The position numbers and the translations under genes are program-made. Positions 1-8,242 of a stretch of DNA of 64,000 bases are shown here, piece after piece. This stretch comes from Desulfovibrio piger (GTDB lineage: Bacteria; Desulfobacterota; Desulfovibrionia; Desulfovibrionales; Desulfovibrionaceae). Numbering within the stretch: position 1 is the first letter of the stretch; the number at the start of each line of letters is the position of its first letter. The stretch lies in NCBI RefSeq assembly GCF_900116045.1, contig NZ_LT630450.1:527501-591500 (forward strand), written 5' to 3'. The notes under the pieces were generated by a model. That model was not told the origin of the DNA and did no database searches. It saw nothing but the letters and a program-made list of their open reading frames with translations.

Positions 1-185
1 CCATGACCGGTGGCGAGCAGCTCCACACGGTTGCAGGTGGAAAGGATCATGGCTTCGCCGATGACATCGTCACACGGCAGGGCCCAGTTTTCCCGGCTGC
101 AAAAATCCACAAGGGCGAAACGTTCGCGCACGTCCACACCGGCGGTGCGATGGTTCAGGCCAACAAGTACGATATCACAATCCAT
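1..185 (-). CDS. hemA: Glutamyl-tRNA reductase, N-terminal part (runs off the window)
   Basis: Only the first 61 or so codons are inside the window; the gene continues past position 1. Glutamyl-tRNA reductase makes glutamate-1-semialdehyde from Glu-tRNA, the entry step of the C5 tetrapyrrole pathway. The visible N-terminus reads MDCDIVLVGLNHRTAGVDVR and, further on, ILSTCNRVEL. The GLNHRTA and STCNRxE motifs are diagnostic, and the Cys in STCNR is the catalytic nucleophile of the family. The ATG at 183-185 is chosen because it begins directly before the conserved first strand. It lies 15 bases after the stop of the cytochrome-assembly-like gene, so the two probably share a transcript. Confidence 0.93.
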   Translation of the reverse strand, partial: MDCDIVLVGLNHRTAGVDVRERFALVDFCSRENWALPCDDVIGEAMILSTCNRVELLATGH

Positions 186-200
186 AGCAACGTCGGTGGA

Positions 201-1028
201 TTAAGGTTTGATGAAGGAATGATGCGTTTCCATCAGGGTATTGACGACCACGATGGAGAAAAGGCTCAGGCCGAAGACCAGCACCATCAGACGGGCGGGC
301 TTGCGGCCGCGCCAGCCGGTGGCAAGGCGGCCGTGGAACACATAGGCCATGAGCAGCCAGACGATGATGCTGACCACTTCCTTGGGGTCACCGGTGAAGG
401 TGGCCCCGTAGACGGGCTTGGCCCAGAACAGGCCGGAGACGACACCCAGCGTGTACAGCGGAAACGAGGCCGCCACGCCGAAGGCATTGATCTTGTCCAG
501 CAGGGAAAGAGCCGGCATGTCCTGCCAGAAACCTTCCATGCGCAGTTTGTTTTTGATGCGCCGTTCCAGGAACAGGAAAAGGGAGCTGGCGGCGAAGGCC
601 AGGGTCATGAGGCCCATGCTGAGGAAGAGCGCCCCCACATGCAGTGCGTAGAAGGAGCCCTTGAGCTGTGGAGGCACCTGCACCACGGCGGAAAGGTAAG
701 GGGCGGAAACGGCAAACAGGATGAGGGCCAGCGGCGTGGCCAGCAGGAGCAGGGCCTCCTGCTTGTACCGCAGGCGGCTGACAAGCCCGCACAGCAGGAC
801 GAACCAGGCCAGCATCTGCAGATAGCCGCCAAGGCTCAGCCCCGTGGGCATGGTCTTGTGGAAGCCGAGCAGGAGGGAAAGCGTCTGGCAGACGAATCCC
901 AGCCCCGCCAGCCAGCAGCCCAGACGCCGCCAGAAGGCATTGCGCAGCAGCATGCCGGCCAGGCCGGCCACAGTGGCAGCGCCGTAACAACACAGGGTCA
1001 GGAGGGTGGAGGTCTCAGGCGATAACAT
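201..1028 (-). CDS. HemX/CcsA-like cytochrome c assembly membrane protein
   Basis: The product is a 275-residue integral membrane protein with about eight hydrophobic segments. Its C-terminal third contains GDPKEVVSIIVWLL followed by HGRLATGWRG. This is the signature seen in CcsA/CcmC/HemX proteins (their WxWDPKExW region), although the first tryptophans are missing here. HemX-type proteins sit beside hemA and affect GluTR level; CcsA-type proteins handle heme for cytochrome c maturation. Which role applies cannot be read from sequence. The ATG at 1026-1028 (MLSPETST) overlaps the end of the precorrin-2 dehydrogenase gene, which shows translational coupling; longer in-frame starts would run deep into that gene and are not credible. 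Confidence 0.85.
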   Translation of the reverse strand: MLSPETSTLLTLCCYGAATVAGLAGMLLRNAFWRRLGCWLAGLGFVCQTLSLLLGFHKTMPTGLSLGGYLQMLAWFVLLCGLVSRLRYKQEALLLLATPLALILFAVSAPYLSAVVQVPPQLKGSFYALHVGALFLSMGLMTLAFAASSLFLFLERRIKNKLRMEGFWQDMPALSLLDKINAFGVAASFPLYTLGVVSGLFWAKPVYGATFTGDPKEVVSIIVWLLMAYVFHGRLATGWRGRKPARLMVLVFGLSLFSIVVVNTLMETHHSFIKP

Positions 1029-1710
1029 CAAGCAACTCCGGGATGCGGTCGTGCAGCTTTGGCGGCAGCAGGGCCTGCAGACAGCGCAGGCACGCCTGCC
1101 GGTCGCCCTGTTGCAGATGATCCTGCAGGGGCGACTGGGCCAGAGCGCGGAACAGGGCCGTATTGTGCCCTGTCTCGTCGTGCAAGGCAAGGACCATGGG
1201 ACGCAACTGTCCCATCAGACGGACCATTTTCTGGCGGGCGTCCAGCCAGGACGCCAGTTCGTCCTTCCAGCGCCGGGAAAGGGCCGGGCTGGCCCCGCCG
1301 GTGGAAAGGGCCAGCGCCATGCCGCCGGAGCGGGCCACGGCGGGCACGATGAACGAGCCTTCCGCAGGGGCGTCTATACAGTTGCACAGGATGTGGCGTT
1401 CCCGGCAGAGAAGGGCGATATGCCTGTTGACCGCGGCATTTCCCGTGGCGGCAAAGACCAGCTGGCGGCCGGCCAGGTCATCGTCACGGAAGGGCCGCTG
1501 CTCAAAACGGACACAGGGCCGCTCCAGCAGCGGGAGCAGACCGGCGGCAGGGGCTTCCATGTCCAGGGCCAGGATCGAAGCCGGTGCGCATTGCAGCAGC
1601 CCCTGGAGCTTGCGGCTGCCGACCCCCCCCAGTCCGGCCACGAGGCAGTGCAGGCCGCTCAGGTCCAGAAAAAGGGGATAAAAATTTTTTTCCAAAGATT
1701 GGTGAGACAT
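1015..1710 (-). CDS. Precorrin-2 dehydrogenase / sirohydrochlorin ferrochelatase-type (CysG N-terminal domain)
   Basis: This 231-residue protein begins with FYPLFLDLSGLHCLVAGLGG, the N-terminal Rossmann fold of the CysG/Met8/SirC family. It oxidises precorrin-2 to sirohydrochlorin with NAD; some members also insert iron. STGGASPALSRR near residue 145 is the conserved family motif. It is the standalone N-terminal domain without the uroporphyrinogen methylase of CysG. The ATG at 1708-1710 is preferred over an upstream TTG two codons earlier. Siroheme is the cofactor of dissimilatory sulfite reductase, which fits a sulfate reducer. It is the first gene of the unit that continues into the CcsA-like gene and hemA. 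Confidence 0.9.
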   Translation of the reverse strand: MSHQSLEKNFYPLFLDLSGLHCLVAGLGGVGSRKLQGLLQCAPASILALDMEAPAAGLLPLLERPCVRFEQRPFRDDDLAGRQLVFAATGNAAVNRHIALLCRERHILCNCIDAPAEGSFIVPAVARSGGMALALSTGGASPALSRRWKDELASWLDARQKMVRLMGQLRPMVLALHDETGHNTALFRALAQSPLQDHLQQGDRQACLRCLQALLPPKLHDRIPELLDVIA

Positions 1711-1742
1711 GGGCAATGTTCCCGGCGGCGGCCCGGACGCAC

Positions 1743-1792
1743 GACAGCCAGCGTGCCTTCACCCATCAGAGAAAGATGGCACGCTGGCTGTC
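1743..1792. terminator. Strong hairpin between two minus-strand transcription units
   Basis: GACAGCCAGCGTGCC (1743-1757) pairs perfectly with GGCACGCTGGCTGTC (1778-1792), a 15-bp stem with a 20-base loop. It lies directly 3' of the membrane protein gene ending at 1800 and upstream of the siroheme gene. There is no clear U-tract on either strand, so it may be a processing or attenuation structure and not a classical intrinsic terminator. Confidence 0.55.
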
Positions 1793-1799
1793 ATGTCGG

Positions 1800-2759
1800 C
1801 TAGAGCCGGATCAGTTCCATGAAATAGGGCAGGGTAAAGCCCATGGACAGCAGCAGGCCGATCACAAGGGCAGGCTTCTGGCGCAGAGGCGTGGCACTGC
1901 GCACGACCAGGGTCCAGAGCAGGGCCGGCAACAGCCAGAGCAGTACCCGGACACTCTGGAAAACGGCATCCTGCTGCATGAACACGCCGCTGGTCTGCCA
2001 GGTCTGCCAGATCTCCAGTCCGCTGGACGCCACCAGCAGCAGCCAGAGCAGGATCCAGGCATTGCGGGCCCAGCGCGTGCACCAGGGGACCATGGTATTG
2101 TAATAGTCCCGGCCAAAGTCATCGGCCTTGCGGCGCAGGAGCAGCCATACGGCGCCAAAGGCTCCGGCAAGGGCAAAGATCAGGGGCAGGGTATAGCACA
2201 GGGCGCTCAGGTAGGCCTGACCGAACTGGGGCGTGAACAGCTGCGGGATGGTGATGCTGCTGGCCTCGGGCAGGGACAGGGCATTGTACAGGCGGGTGAC
2301 GGCCATGACCCCCGCGCAGGTCATCAGGCCCTGCAGGAAGGCGATGGCGCCCAGGATGATGTGCAGTACGGGATAATTGGCTAGGAATTTCCAGAGCATG
2401 AAGTAGCAGCAGGAAACGATGGCCGCAAAACCGAACATCATCCAGGTGGCTTCACTGAGCAGGACGATGATGCTGTAGGAGTCGAAACCGTCCAGCGCCA
2501 GGATGAGCCACAACCGGCCCCCCAGCAGCATGAGCCAGCCCAGCAGCATGCTCAGGCAGGCCAGCTGCCGCGCGCATTTGTTGTAAGCGGAGCGTTTGCG
2601 CCGCAGGGCTATAATCTCGCCGCAGATGGCGATGAAGGTAAGACCGAAATAGGCATAGAGCAGGGCAAAGGGCACGATGATGCTCCCCATGTCCAGCCCT
2701 GTCTGCAGCAGCGGATTGTCAGCGATGAAGGCGCGCACGCTTTCTAAAAAGTTCCCCAT
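1800..2759 (-). CDS. Multi-pass membrane protein of unknown function
   Basis: The product has 319 residues and about eight to nine hydrophobic helices with short connecting loops. The helices cover roughly residues 25-48, 68-88, 97-120, 130-155, 185-205, 230-250, 268-285 and 295-312. There is no signal peptide, and I see no cofactor or transport motif that names a family. The ATG at 2757-2759 is preceded by GGAGGAACA, a strong ribosome binding site. The architecture resembles membrane subunits of respiratory complexes, but no conserved heme ligand pattern is evident, so a function is not assigned. It is divergent from the TPR gene that starts at 2903. Confidence 0.75.
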   Translation of the reverse strand: MGNFLESVRAFIADNPLLQTGLDMGSIIVPFALLYAYFGLTFIAICGEIIALRRKRSAYNKCARQLACLSMLLGWLMLLGGRLWLILALDGFDSYSIIVLLSEATWMMFGFAAIVSCCYFMLWKFLANYPVLHIILGAIAFLQGLMTCAGVMAVTRLYNALSLPEASSITIPQLFTPQFGQAYLSALCYTLPLIFALAGAFGAVWLLLRRKADDFGRDYYNTMVPWCTRWARNAWILLWLLLVASSGLEIWQTWQTSGVFMQQDAVFQSVRVLLWLLPALLWTLVVRSATPLRQKPALVIGLLLSMGFTLPYFMELIRL

Positions 2760-2902
2760 TGTTCCTCCAAAGATTCACCGGATCCCGGCCCTCTGGCGGG
2801 GAGACGCCGGGTTCGTGTTGGTTGTGCCTCAAAAATGGCCGTGCTGCAAGCAGCGCTTGCATTGCCGGAGCGCATCGGGCAGAAAAAAGACAGGAGTCTT
2901 CC

Positions 2903-3943
2903 ATGAAAGCACATGCCCTCAGTCTGTCCTTGTTGCTCGCGGTCCTGCCTGCCCTGTCGCATCCCCCGGCCGTTCCGGCCGCGGATGCGCGGCAACTGCA
3001 GGAAAGCTGGCAGCTGCCGTGGGCAGAGGGCGGCAGCGGGCCCGTGCATTCATATCGCGGGCCCGTTCGTGAAGAGTTCCTGCAATGTGAGCGGGGGCAA
3101 TGTCCTTTGCCCGTCCATGAGGGAACCGCCCCGGCCTGCGGAACCGGCGGAGCGCTGCCGCCTGCCGTGGCGCCTGCGGCGTCCTTGCGGCAGGATGAGC
3201 CTGTGGCGCGGGGCAGGGCTGGGGAAAAGAAGGGCCCGCCGGCTGCAAAAGGGCAGGAGGCACATGCGGAGCAAGGAATCCCGTCCCGGGCAAAAACACC
3301 ATCCGCGACCGCCGCGACCGGCAGTCCCGCTGCCGCCGGAAAGGGCATGGCGGCCCGGACAAAGGGAGATCCCTCCACGCAGACGTCCTCCGGGGATCCG
3401 TCCGAAAAGAGGCAGTCCGCCACTTCTGTCACCACTTCCAGACAGGCGGCAGGCACGGTGTCCGGGGCCGCGCCGGCGCCAAAGCCTGCTGCGGCCAGAG
3501 ATGCGGCCCCTGTATCCGGCACAGACAGCCCGTCCGGTACCGCAGCGGGGGACACGTCCGCGCCCGTCATCGACGAAAAGGCTGCCTATCAGGCGGGACT
3601 GGAGCTTATATTGTCGGGCCGTCTGGACGAAGGCATGGCCCGTATGCAGGCCTTGCTGGAGCAGTATCCTTCCGGGTCGTATGCGGCCAATGCCGAATAC
3701 TGGCTGGGAGAGGCCCTGTCCAGCCAGGGCCGGAACGAAGAGGCTCTGGCGCATTTCCGTAATGTGGAGGCCCGGTATCCCCGGCACCATAAAAATGCCG
3801 ATGCCCTGCTGCGTACGGGGATGATCCTGAAGCGGCAGGGAGACGCGGCAGGCGCCGGCAAGGCTTTTCGGCAGGTGGTGCAGCGTTTCCCCTCGTCCGC
3901 AGCGGCCGATCTCATCCGCAAAAAAGGACTCGTGCAGCCATGA
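2903..3943 (+). CDS. Exported TPR protein, YbgF/CpoB-like (Tol-Pal associated)
   Basis: The product has 346 residues. An N-terminal signal peptide (residues 1-27, MKAHALSLSLLLAVLPALSH then PAVPAA) directs it to the periplasm. Residues 60-230 are a low-complexity Ala/Pro/Gly/Ser-rich linker. The last 120 residues hold about three TPR-like repeats, with AAYQAGLELILSGRLDEG, YWLGEALSSQGRNEEALAHF and ADALLRTGMILKRQGDAAGA as the helices. This matches the C-terminal YbgF/CpoB domain, which coordinates outer-membrane constriction with peptidoglycan synthesis. CAGGAG at 2891-2896 sets the start. Its stop overlaps the dprA start (ATGA), so the two are translationally coupled. Confidence 0.8.
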   Translation: MKAHALSLSLLLAVLPALSHPPAVPAADARQLQESWQLPWAEGGSGPVHSYRGPVREEFLQCERGQCPLPVHEGTAPACGTGGALPPAVAPAASLRQDEPVARGRAGEKKGPPAAKGQEAHAEQGIPSRAKTPSATAATGSPAAAGKGMAARTKGDPSTQTSSGDPSEKRQSATSVTTSRQAAGTVSGAAPAPKPAAARDAAPVSGTDSPSGTAAGDTSAPVIDEKAAYQAGLELILSGRLDEGMARMQALLEQYPSGSYAANAEYWLGEALSSQGRNEEALAHFRNVEARYPRHHKNADALLRTGMILKRQGDAAGAGKAFRQVVQRFPSSAAADLIRKKGLVQP

Positions 3944-5238
3944 CGGATGCCGCAGCGCCCCTGTCCGCCCGCTGGGCCCATATGGATGACCGCGCCCGGC
4001 GTGAATACTGGGCCGGTCTTGCCCTGCGGCATTGCCGCGGGCTGGGGGCCCGTTCCTGCTGCCGGCTGCTCCGCCATTTCGGCTCGGCCTTCGCTGCGCT
4101 GGAAGGCAGGGAAAGATGGGCCGATGCCGGGGTGGACAGGGGCAAGGGCGCCGAGCTCTCCACGGGCTCGTGGCGCGTCACGGCCCGGGCGGAGTGGGAT
4201 GCCGTCCGTAATCTGGATGCCGTCGTCGTCCAGTGGCATGAGGCGGCCTATCCGGCCCTGCTGCGCACGCTGCCCGACGCCCCTGTGCTGCTGTACTGCC
4301 TGGGGGATCTTTCTCTGCTGGCCAATCCGGCCGTGGCCGTCATCGGCTCGCGCAAGGCGACGCCCCGGGGACAGGCTCTGGCCGGACATATGGCGGGGGC
4401 CTTCGCCTCCTGGGGCATCACGGTGGTCTCGGGCATGGCATGGGGCATCGACAAGGCGGCGCATGAAGCCGCGCTGGACAGGACAGGGAGCAGTATCGCC
4501 GTGCTGGGTACCGGCATAGACATCCCGTATCCCCGGGCCAACACCCGCCTGTATGACAGGATGGCGGCAAAGGGCCTGCTGGTCTCGGAGTTCGCTCCCG
4601 GTACACCGGCCCTGCGGGAGAATTTTCCTGTCCGCAACCGCATCATCAGCGGGCTTTCCCTGGGGGTCGTCGTGGTGGAGGCCGCCAGCCGCTCCGGGAC
4701 CCTCATCACTTCCCGGCTGGCCCTGGAGCAGGGACGTGAGGTCTATGCTGTGCCGGGGGCGGCCCTGTCCGGCCAGAGCCTCGGCTGTCAGGAGCTTGTC
4801 CGGCAGGGGGCCAAGCCGGTGTTCGCACCGGAGGACGTACTGGAGGATCTTGCCGGGGCATTGCGTGATTTTGGTGTACAGGCCGAACATCTGGCACGGG
4901 AAGCCGCGGAACGCCGCCGCCGGGCCGAAGCCGAGGGCACGGGCCTGTCCCGCACGCTTTTTGCCTGCATGCCGCCGGAGACGGATGAACCGCCACGAAA
5001 GGACGACCCCGGCAGGGGAGGAGAAGTGCCGGCGCACGGGGAAGACGGGGATGCGGACGCCGCCTCTCCGGCACAGGACAATATCGTCCCGCTGTTGCGG
5101 GAGCAGGGCCCCCTGCATGTGGATGCCCTGGGGGCCGCCCTGGGGCGCAGCCCCGCCGAGCTGGCCCCGGTGCTGCTGGGTCTGGAGATCATGGGCCGCA
5201 TCCGGCGCCTGCCGGGCGCGCGTTACGAGGCTGTATAA
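3940..5238 (+). CDS. dprA: DNA processing protein DprA (Smf)
   Basis: This 432-residue protein carries a full DprA Rossmann domain: IGSRKATPRG near residue 130, VVSGMAWGIDKAAHEAAL, AVLGTGIDIPYP, NFPVRNRIISGLS and VEAASRSGTLIT. DprA binds incoming single-stranded DNA and loads RecA during natural transformation. The N-terminal 90 residues include an HhH/SAM-like helical region. The C-terminal 60 residues (NIVPLLREQGPLHVDALGAA) form the winged-helix domain seen in many DprA proteins. A charged linker rich in Arg, Glu and Pro separates the two. It overlaps the preceding TPR gene by four bases and is followed closely by a Xer recombinase gene. Confidence 0.95.
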   Translation: MTDAAAPLSARWAHMDDRARREYWAGLALRHCRGLGARSCCRLLRHFGSAFAALEGRERWADAGVDRGKGAELSTGSWRVTARAEWDAVRNLDAVVVQWHEAAYPALLRTLPDAPVLLYCLGDLSLLANPAVAVIGSRKATPRGQALAGHMAGAFASWGITVVSGMAWGIDKAAHEAALDRTGSSIAVLGTGIDIPYPRANTRLYDRMAAKGLLVSEFAPGTPALRENFPVRNRIISGLSLGVVVVEAASRSGTLITSRLALEQGREVYAVPGAALSGQSLGCQELVRQGAKPVFAPEDVLEDLAGALRDFGVQAEHLAREAAERRRRAEAEGTGLSRTLFACMPPETDEPPRKDDPGRGGEVPAHGEDGDADAASPAQDNIVPLLREQGPLHVDALGAALGRSPAELAPVLLGLEIMGRIRRLPGARYEAV

Positions 5239-5266
5239 GATGGGACGGCATACCGGGAGGAGCACG

Positions 5267-6223
5267 GTGGAAGAGGAGCTTGATCCCCGCACTACTCTGG
5301 AGATAGAATCTTTTCTGGCCTGGCTGGACGTGCAGCGGGGCCTTTCGCCCACGACGCAGATCGCCTACGGGACGGATCTGCGCCAGCTGGCTCTTTTTCT
5401 CGCGCAGCGCGGCGCCTGCCTTGCCCGGCCGGCCGAGGTGAGCAAAAAACATATCCAGGCCTGGGTGGCCCGCCTGTACGCGCTGGGCGAAGCCAAAAGC
5501 TCCATGGCCCGCAAGCTCGCGGCGGCGCGGACGTTTTTCCGCTATCAGCAGCGCATGGGGCGCACGGAAAACAATGTGGCGGCCCAGGTGCGCAATCCCA
5601 AACAGGAGCAGCGCCATCCCCGTGTGCTCAACGTGGATCAGGTCTTTGCCGTGCTGGACACTCCCGATACGTTGGCCGGGGGCGGCTGCCCGCGTGTCTC
5701 CCCCGCCACCGGGGATGCCCTTGCGGCCCGGGATCATGCCCTGGCGGAATTGCTGTACGGCTCCGGGCTGCGCATCTCCGAAGCCCTGGGGCTCGATATG
5801 GCGGATCTGCGGCTGGAAGAGGGCGTCGTCCGCGTTTTCGGCAAGGGGGCGCGCGAGCGCATGTCTCCGCTGTCGGATACATCCGTGACGGCGCTGCGGG
5901 CCTGGCTCGGGCAGCGGGGCGCACTGGCGCCCGAGGGAGAGCAGGCCCTGTTCGTGGGGGCACGGGGCGGCCGTCTCGACCGCCGTGAAGCCATGCGCCG
6001 CATAGAAAGGCTGTGCCGCAATGCGGGCGTGGACCCTGTCTCGCCCCATGCCCTGCGCCACTCGTTCGCGACACATCTGCTGGATGCCGGTGCCGACCTG
6101 CGCAGCGTGCAGGAGCTTCTGGGGCACCAGCGCCTGACCACCACGCAGCGCTACACGCGGGTCAGTCTGGAGCGACTGATGCACCTGTATGATGAGGCGC
6201 ATCCGCGGGCACAAAAAAAATAA
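5267..6223 (+). CDS. xerC: Tyrosine recombinase XerC/XerD family
   Basis: The product has 318 residues if the GTG at 5267 is used; it follows GGGAGGAG closely. An ATG at 5240 would add nine residues and begins two bases after the dprA stop. The N-terminal SAM-like domain (IESFLAWLDVQRGLSPTTQ) is followed by a full catalytic domain: YGSGLRISEALGLD (Arg I), FGKGARERMSPLS (Lys), HALRHSFATHLLD (His-xx-Arg) and LGHQRLTTTQRYTRVS (catalytic Tyr). Xer recombinases resolve chromosome dimers at dif. XerC against XerD cannot be decided from this alone; the housekeeping context with dprA favours a chromosomal Xer over a phage integrase. Confidence 0.88.
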   Translation: MEEELDPRTTLEIESFLAWLDVQRGLSPTTQIAYGTDLRQLALFLAQRGACLARPAEVSKKHIQAWVARLYALGEAKSSMARKLAAARTFFRYQQRMGRTENNVAAQVRNPKQEQRHPRVLNVDQVFAVLDTPDTLAGGGCPRVSPATGDALAARDHALAELLYGSGLRISEALGLDMADLRLEEGVVRVFGKGARERMSPLSDTSVTALRAWLGQRGALAPEGEQALFVGARGGRLDRREAMRRIERLCRNAGVDPVSPHALRHSFATHLLDAGADLRSVQELLGHQRLTTTQRYTRVSLERLMHLYDEAHPRAQKK

Positions 6224-6323
6224 AAAAATCACAAGTTCGTTACTGAAAATAAAAAGTAATGAAAATCAGGATAATAACAATAATTTCTCAGTAAATCCGG
6301 TCAGGTTTTTTTTTATGGGGGGC

Positions 6324-6352
6324 TTGGCAAGGCCCAGGTCTTGTGCTAAAGG
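6324..6352 (+). promoter_or_regulatory. Candidate sigma-70 promoter of ppaC
   Basis: TTGGCA at 6324-6329 is followed after 17 bases by TAAAGG at 6347-6352. This lies about 65 bases before the ppaC start in an otherwise AT-rich leader. The -10 element is a weak match, so this is a suggestion only. Confidence 0.35.
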
Positions 6353-6416
6353 TAACAAGCGTAAGGCAACTTACACACGTAACTGTGCAACGAAATTCCC
6401 AAAGAGGAGATATACC

Positions 6417-7334
6417 ATGGCTGCACTCGTTCTTGGTCACATGAACCCCGATACCGACAGCATCATTTCCGCCATCGCCGCTGCTGACCTGTACAGCAAG
6501 CGTGGCTTCGAAGTCACCCCCGCCGCCCAGGGTGCTCCTACCCCTGAGACCGAATTCGTGCTGAAAAAGTTCGGTCTGACCGCTCCTCAGGTCGTGGAAG
6601 ATGTGGCCGGTAAGGACCTGTACCTGGTCGACTACTCCGACCTCGCCCAGGCCCCCAAGGGCATGGACTCCGCCACCGTGCTGGGTATCGTTGACCACCA
6701 CAAGCTGGGCGATGTGACCACCTCCAGCCCGCTGGAAGCCTGGATCTGGCCCGTGGGCTGCACCGGCACCGTGCTGAAGAACATGTACGATTTCTACGGT
6801 GTGGAACTGCCCAAAGCCATCGCTGGTGGCCTGCTGTGCGCCATCCTGTCCGACACCGTGATGTTCAAGTCCCCCACCTGTACCGAAGCTGACAAGAAGG
6901 CCGTGGAAGCCCTGGCCAAGGTCGCCGGTGTGGAAGACGTCATGGCCCTCGGTATGGAAATGTTCACCGTGAAGAGCGCTGTTGACGGCGCCTCCATGTC
7001 CGACCTGGTCTTCCGTGACTACAAGGACTTCGACATGAACGGCCACAAGGTCGGTATCGGCCAGCTGGAAGTCGTCGACCTGTCCATCCTCGACAAGGTG
7101 AAAGACGGCCTGAAAGCCGAAATCGCCAAGGTCAAGGGCGAAGGCCGCCACAGCGTGTTCCTGCTGCTGACCGACATCATGAAGGAAGGCTCTGAAATGC
7201 TGATCGTCTCCGACGATCCCGCCGTGGTCGAAAAGGCCTTCGGCGTGAAGCCCGACGGCGACAGCGTGTGGCTGCCCGGTGTGATGAGCCGCAAAAAGCA
7301 GGTCGTGCCCAACTTTGAAAAGGCCTTCAAATAA
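6417..7334 (+). CDS. ppaC: Manganese-dependent inorganic pyrophosphatase (family II)
   Basis: The product has 305 residues, the usual length for family II pyrophosphatases. It hydrolyses the pyrophosphate released by ATP sulfurylase and polymerases, and sulfate activation makes this essential in sulfate reducers. DHH-superfamily metal ligands are visible: GHMNPDTDS (His8, Asp12, Asp14), VDYSD, VDHHKLGD and SDTVMFKSPT. The C-terminal SRKKQVVP is the substrate-binding motif. The ATG at 6417 follows AGAGGAGA at 6403-6410; an in-frame extension upstream runs through AT-rich leader and is rejected. Codon use is very uniform, as in a highly expressed gene. A strong terminator follows. Confidence 0.96.
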   Translation: MAALVLGHMNPDTDSIISAIAAADLYSKRGFEVTPAAQGAPTPETEFVLKKFGLTAPQVVEDVAGKDLYLVDYSDLAQAPKGMDSATVLGIVDHHKLGDVTTSSPLEAWIWPVGCTGTVLKNMYDFYGVELPKAIAGGLLCAILSDTVMFKSPTCTEADKKAVEALAKVAGVEDVMALGMEMFTVKSAVDGASMSDLVFRDYKDFDMNGHKVGIGQLEVVDLSILDKVKDGLKAEIAKVKGEGRHSVFLLLTDIMKEGSEMLIVSDDPAVVEKAFGVKPDGDSVWLPGVMSRKKQVVPNFEKAFK

Positions 7335-7357
7335 GGCTTTTGCTCAAAGCTGATACT

Positions 7358-7387
7358 GGGGCCGCTCCCTTCGGGGGCGGCCCTTTT
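7358..7387 (+). terminator. Rho-independent terminator of ppaC
   Basis: GGGCCGCTCCC pairs with GGGGGCGGCCC around a short TTC loop and is followed by TTTTCTT. It is 24 bases after the ppaC stop. Confidence 0.85.
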
Positions 7388-7435
7388 CTTATGGGCTTTA
7401 GCCTGGTGAGCGCCTGGCAGGCGCGAAACAAAAAA

Positions 7436-7454
7436 CCACCCGCTATGCGGGTGG
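7436..7454 (+). repeat. Left-end hairpin of the IS200-type element
   Basis: The sequence CCACCCGCTATGCGGGTGG forms an eight-base-pair stem with a three-base loop and is identical to the copy at 8090-8108. Confidence 0.8.
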
Positions 7455-7543
7455 AAACAATACGTTATACACACAAAAACACCTTTCCGCTACGATGAAG
7501 TTGTTCAAGCCCATCGCAACATTAACGGAAAGGTGTTTTTGTT

Positions 7544-7999
7544 ATGGGAACCAAGGCTCATAGCCTAGCGCATACGAAATGGTTGTGCAAGTATCATATC
7601 GTCTTTACTCCAAAATATAGAAGGAAAATAATCTTCACACAGCTCCGTGAAAGTATAAAAGAAATTCTGCAATGCCTCTGCAAATATAAAGGGGTTGAGA
7701 TTCTGGAAGGGCATCTGATGCCGGATCATGTCCACATGCTGGTGTCCATCCCTCCTAAAATCAGTGTGGCAAATTTCATGGGCTACCTGAAAGGGAAAAG
7801 TTCGTTGATGATATTCGATAAGTACGCAAATCTGAAGTATAAGTTCGGCAACAGAAAATTTTGGGCCGAAGGATATTATGTCAGTACGGTGGGGCTTAAT
7901 GAGGCAACGATCAAAAAATATATCCAGGATCAGGAACGCCACGACATTATGAGAGACAAGCTGACATCACGCGAATATCAAGACCCCTTTAAGGGGTAG
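7544..7999 (+). CDS. tnpA: IS200/IS605 family transposase (Y1 HUH)
   Basis: The product has 151 residues, the normal size for TnpA. It moves the element as single-stranded DNA through a 5'-phosphotyrosine intermediate. Visible family features are KYHIVFTPKYRRKI near the N-terminus, the HUH motif in MPDHVHMLVSIPP (His-Val-His), and FWAEGYYVSTVG with the catalytic Tyr in the following helix (IKKYIQDQE). The reading frame is intact and base composition is more AT-rich than the surrounding genes, so the copy may be recent. No tnpB or other accessory gene is present. Confidence 0.95.
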   Translation: MGTKAHSLAHTKWLCKYHIVFTPKYRRKIIFTQLRESIKEILQCLCKYKGVEILEGHLMPDHVHMLVSIPPKISVANFMGYLKGKSSLMIFDKYANLKYKFGNRKFWAEGYYVSTVGLNEATIKKYIQDQERHDIMRDKLTSREYQDPFKG

Positions 8000-8041
8000 C
8001 CAAGGCGGCAAGGGCACTGGGCTTGAACAGCGTGAAAGCCA

Positions 8042-8081
8042 GCGTCTTTAGGCGCAGCCGGTAACAGGCCCTTACAGGGCC
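8042..8081 (+). repeat. Two short hairpins in the 3' tail of the IS element
   Basis: GCGTC-TTTA-GGCGC (8042-8055) and GGCCC-TTACA-GGGCC (8067-8081) follow the tnpA stop. They lie inside the element before the right-end palindrome and would fold in the RNA. Their role is unknown. Confidence 0.55.
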
Positions 8082-8089
8082 AGAGCAAA

Positions 8090-8108
8090 CCACCCGCTAT
8101 GCGGGTGG
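8090..8108 (+). repeat. Right-end hairpin of the IS200-type element
   Basis: This is the second identical copy of the 19-base palindrome found at 7436-7454. Confidence 0.8.
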
Positions 8109-8145
8109 AGACAATTTGCGGTTATGCGGCTGTTCCTCCAGAAGG

Positions 8146-8183
8146 CCGAAAGCGGCCTGCCTCTACGGGCAGGCCGCTTTCGG
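8146..8183 (-). terminator. Hairpin terminator 3' of the flavodoxin gene
   Basis: CCGAAAGCGGCCTGCC (8146-8161) pairs perfectly with GGCAGGCCGCTTTCGG (8168-8183), a 16-bp stem with a six-base loop. It lies 60 bases beyond the flavodoxin stop and could act on either strand. Confidence 0.65.
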
Positions 8184-8242
8184 CGCAGGTTTACAGCAGG
8201 GATACGGAATAAAGCGGTGTTTTGCTGTTTCCGGTCACGGAG

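Larger units (their letters stand above)
7430..8115 (+). mobile_element. IS200-type insertion sequence (IS200/IS605 family, tnpA only)
   Basis: A single Y1 transposase gene is bracketed by two identical imperfect palindromes, CCACCCGCTATGCGGGTGG at 7436-7454 and 8090-8108. Subterminal hairpins of this kind are what the HUH transposase recognises. There are no terminal inverted repeats and no visible target duplication, as expected for this family. The exact cleavage points cannot be fixed without an empty site. The element sits between two convergent genes (ppaC and the flavodoxin gene), so it interrupts nothing obvious. Confidence 0.85.

Noticed and set aside
3..1025. Long plus-strand open frame of about 340 codons
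   Set aside because: It runs antisense over hemA and the CcsA-like gene and its translation is His/Gln/Gly-rich without any domain, typical of a shadow frame in GC-rich DNA.
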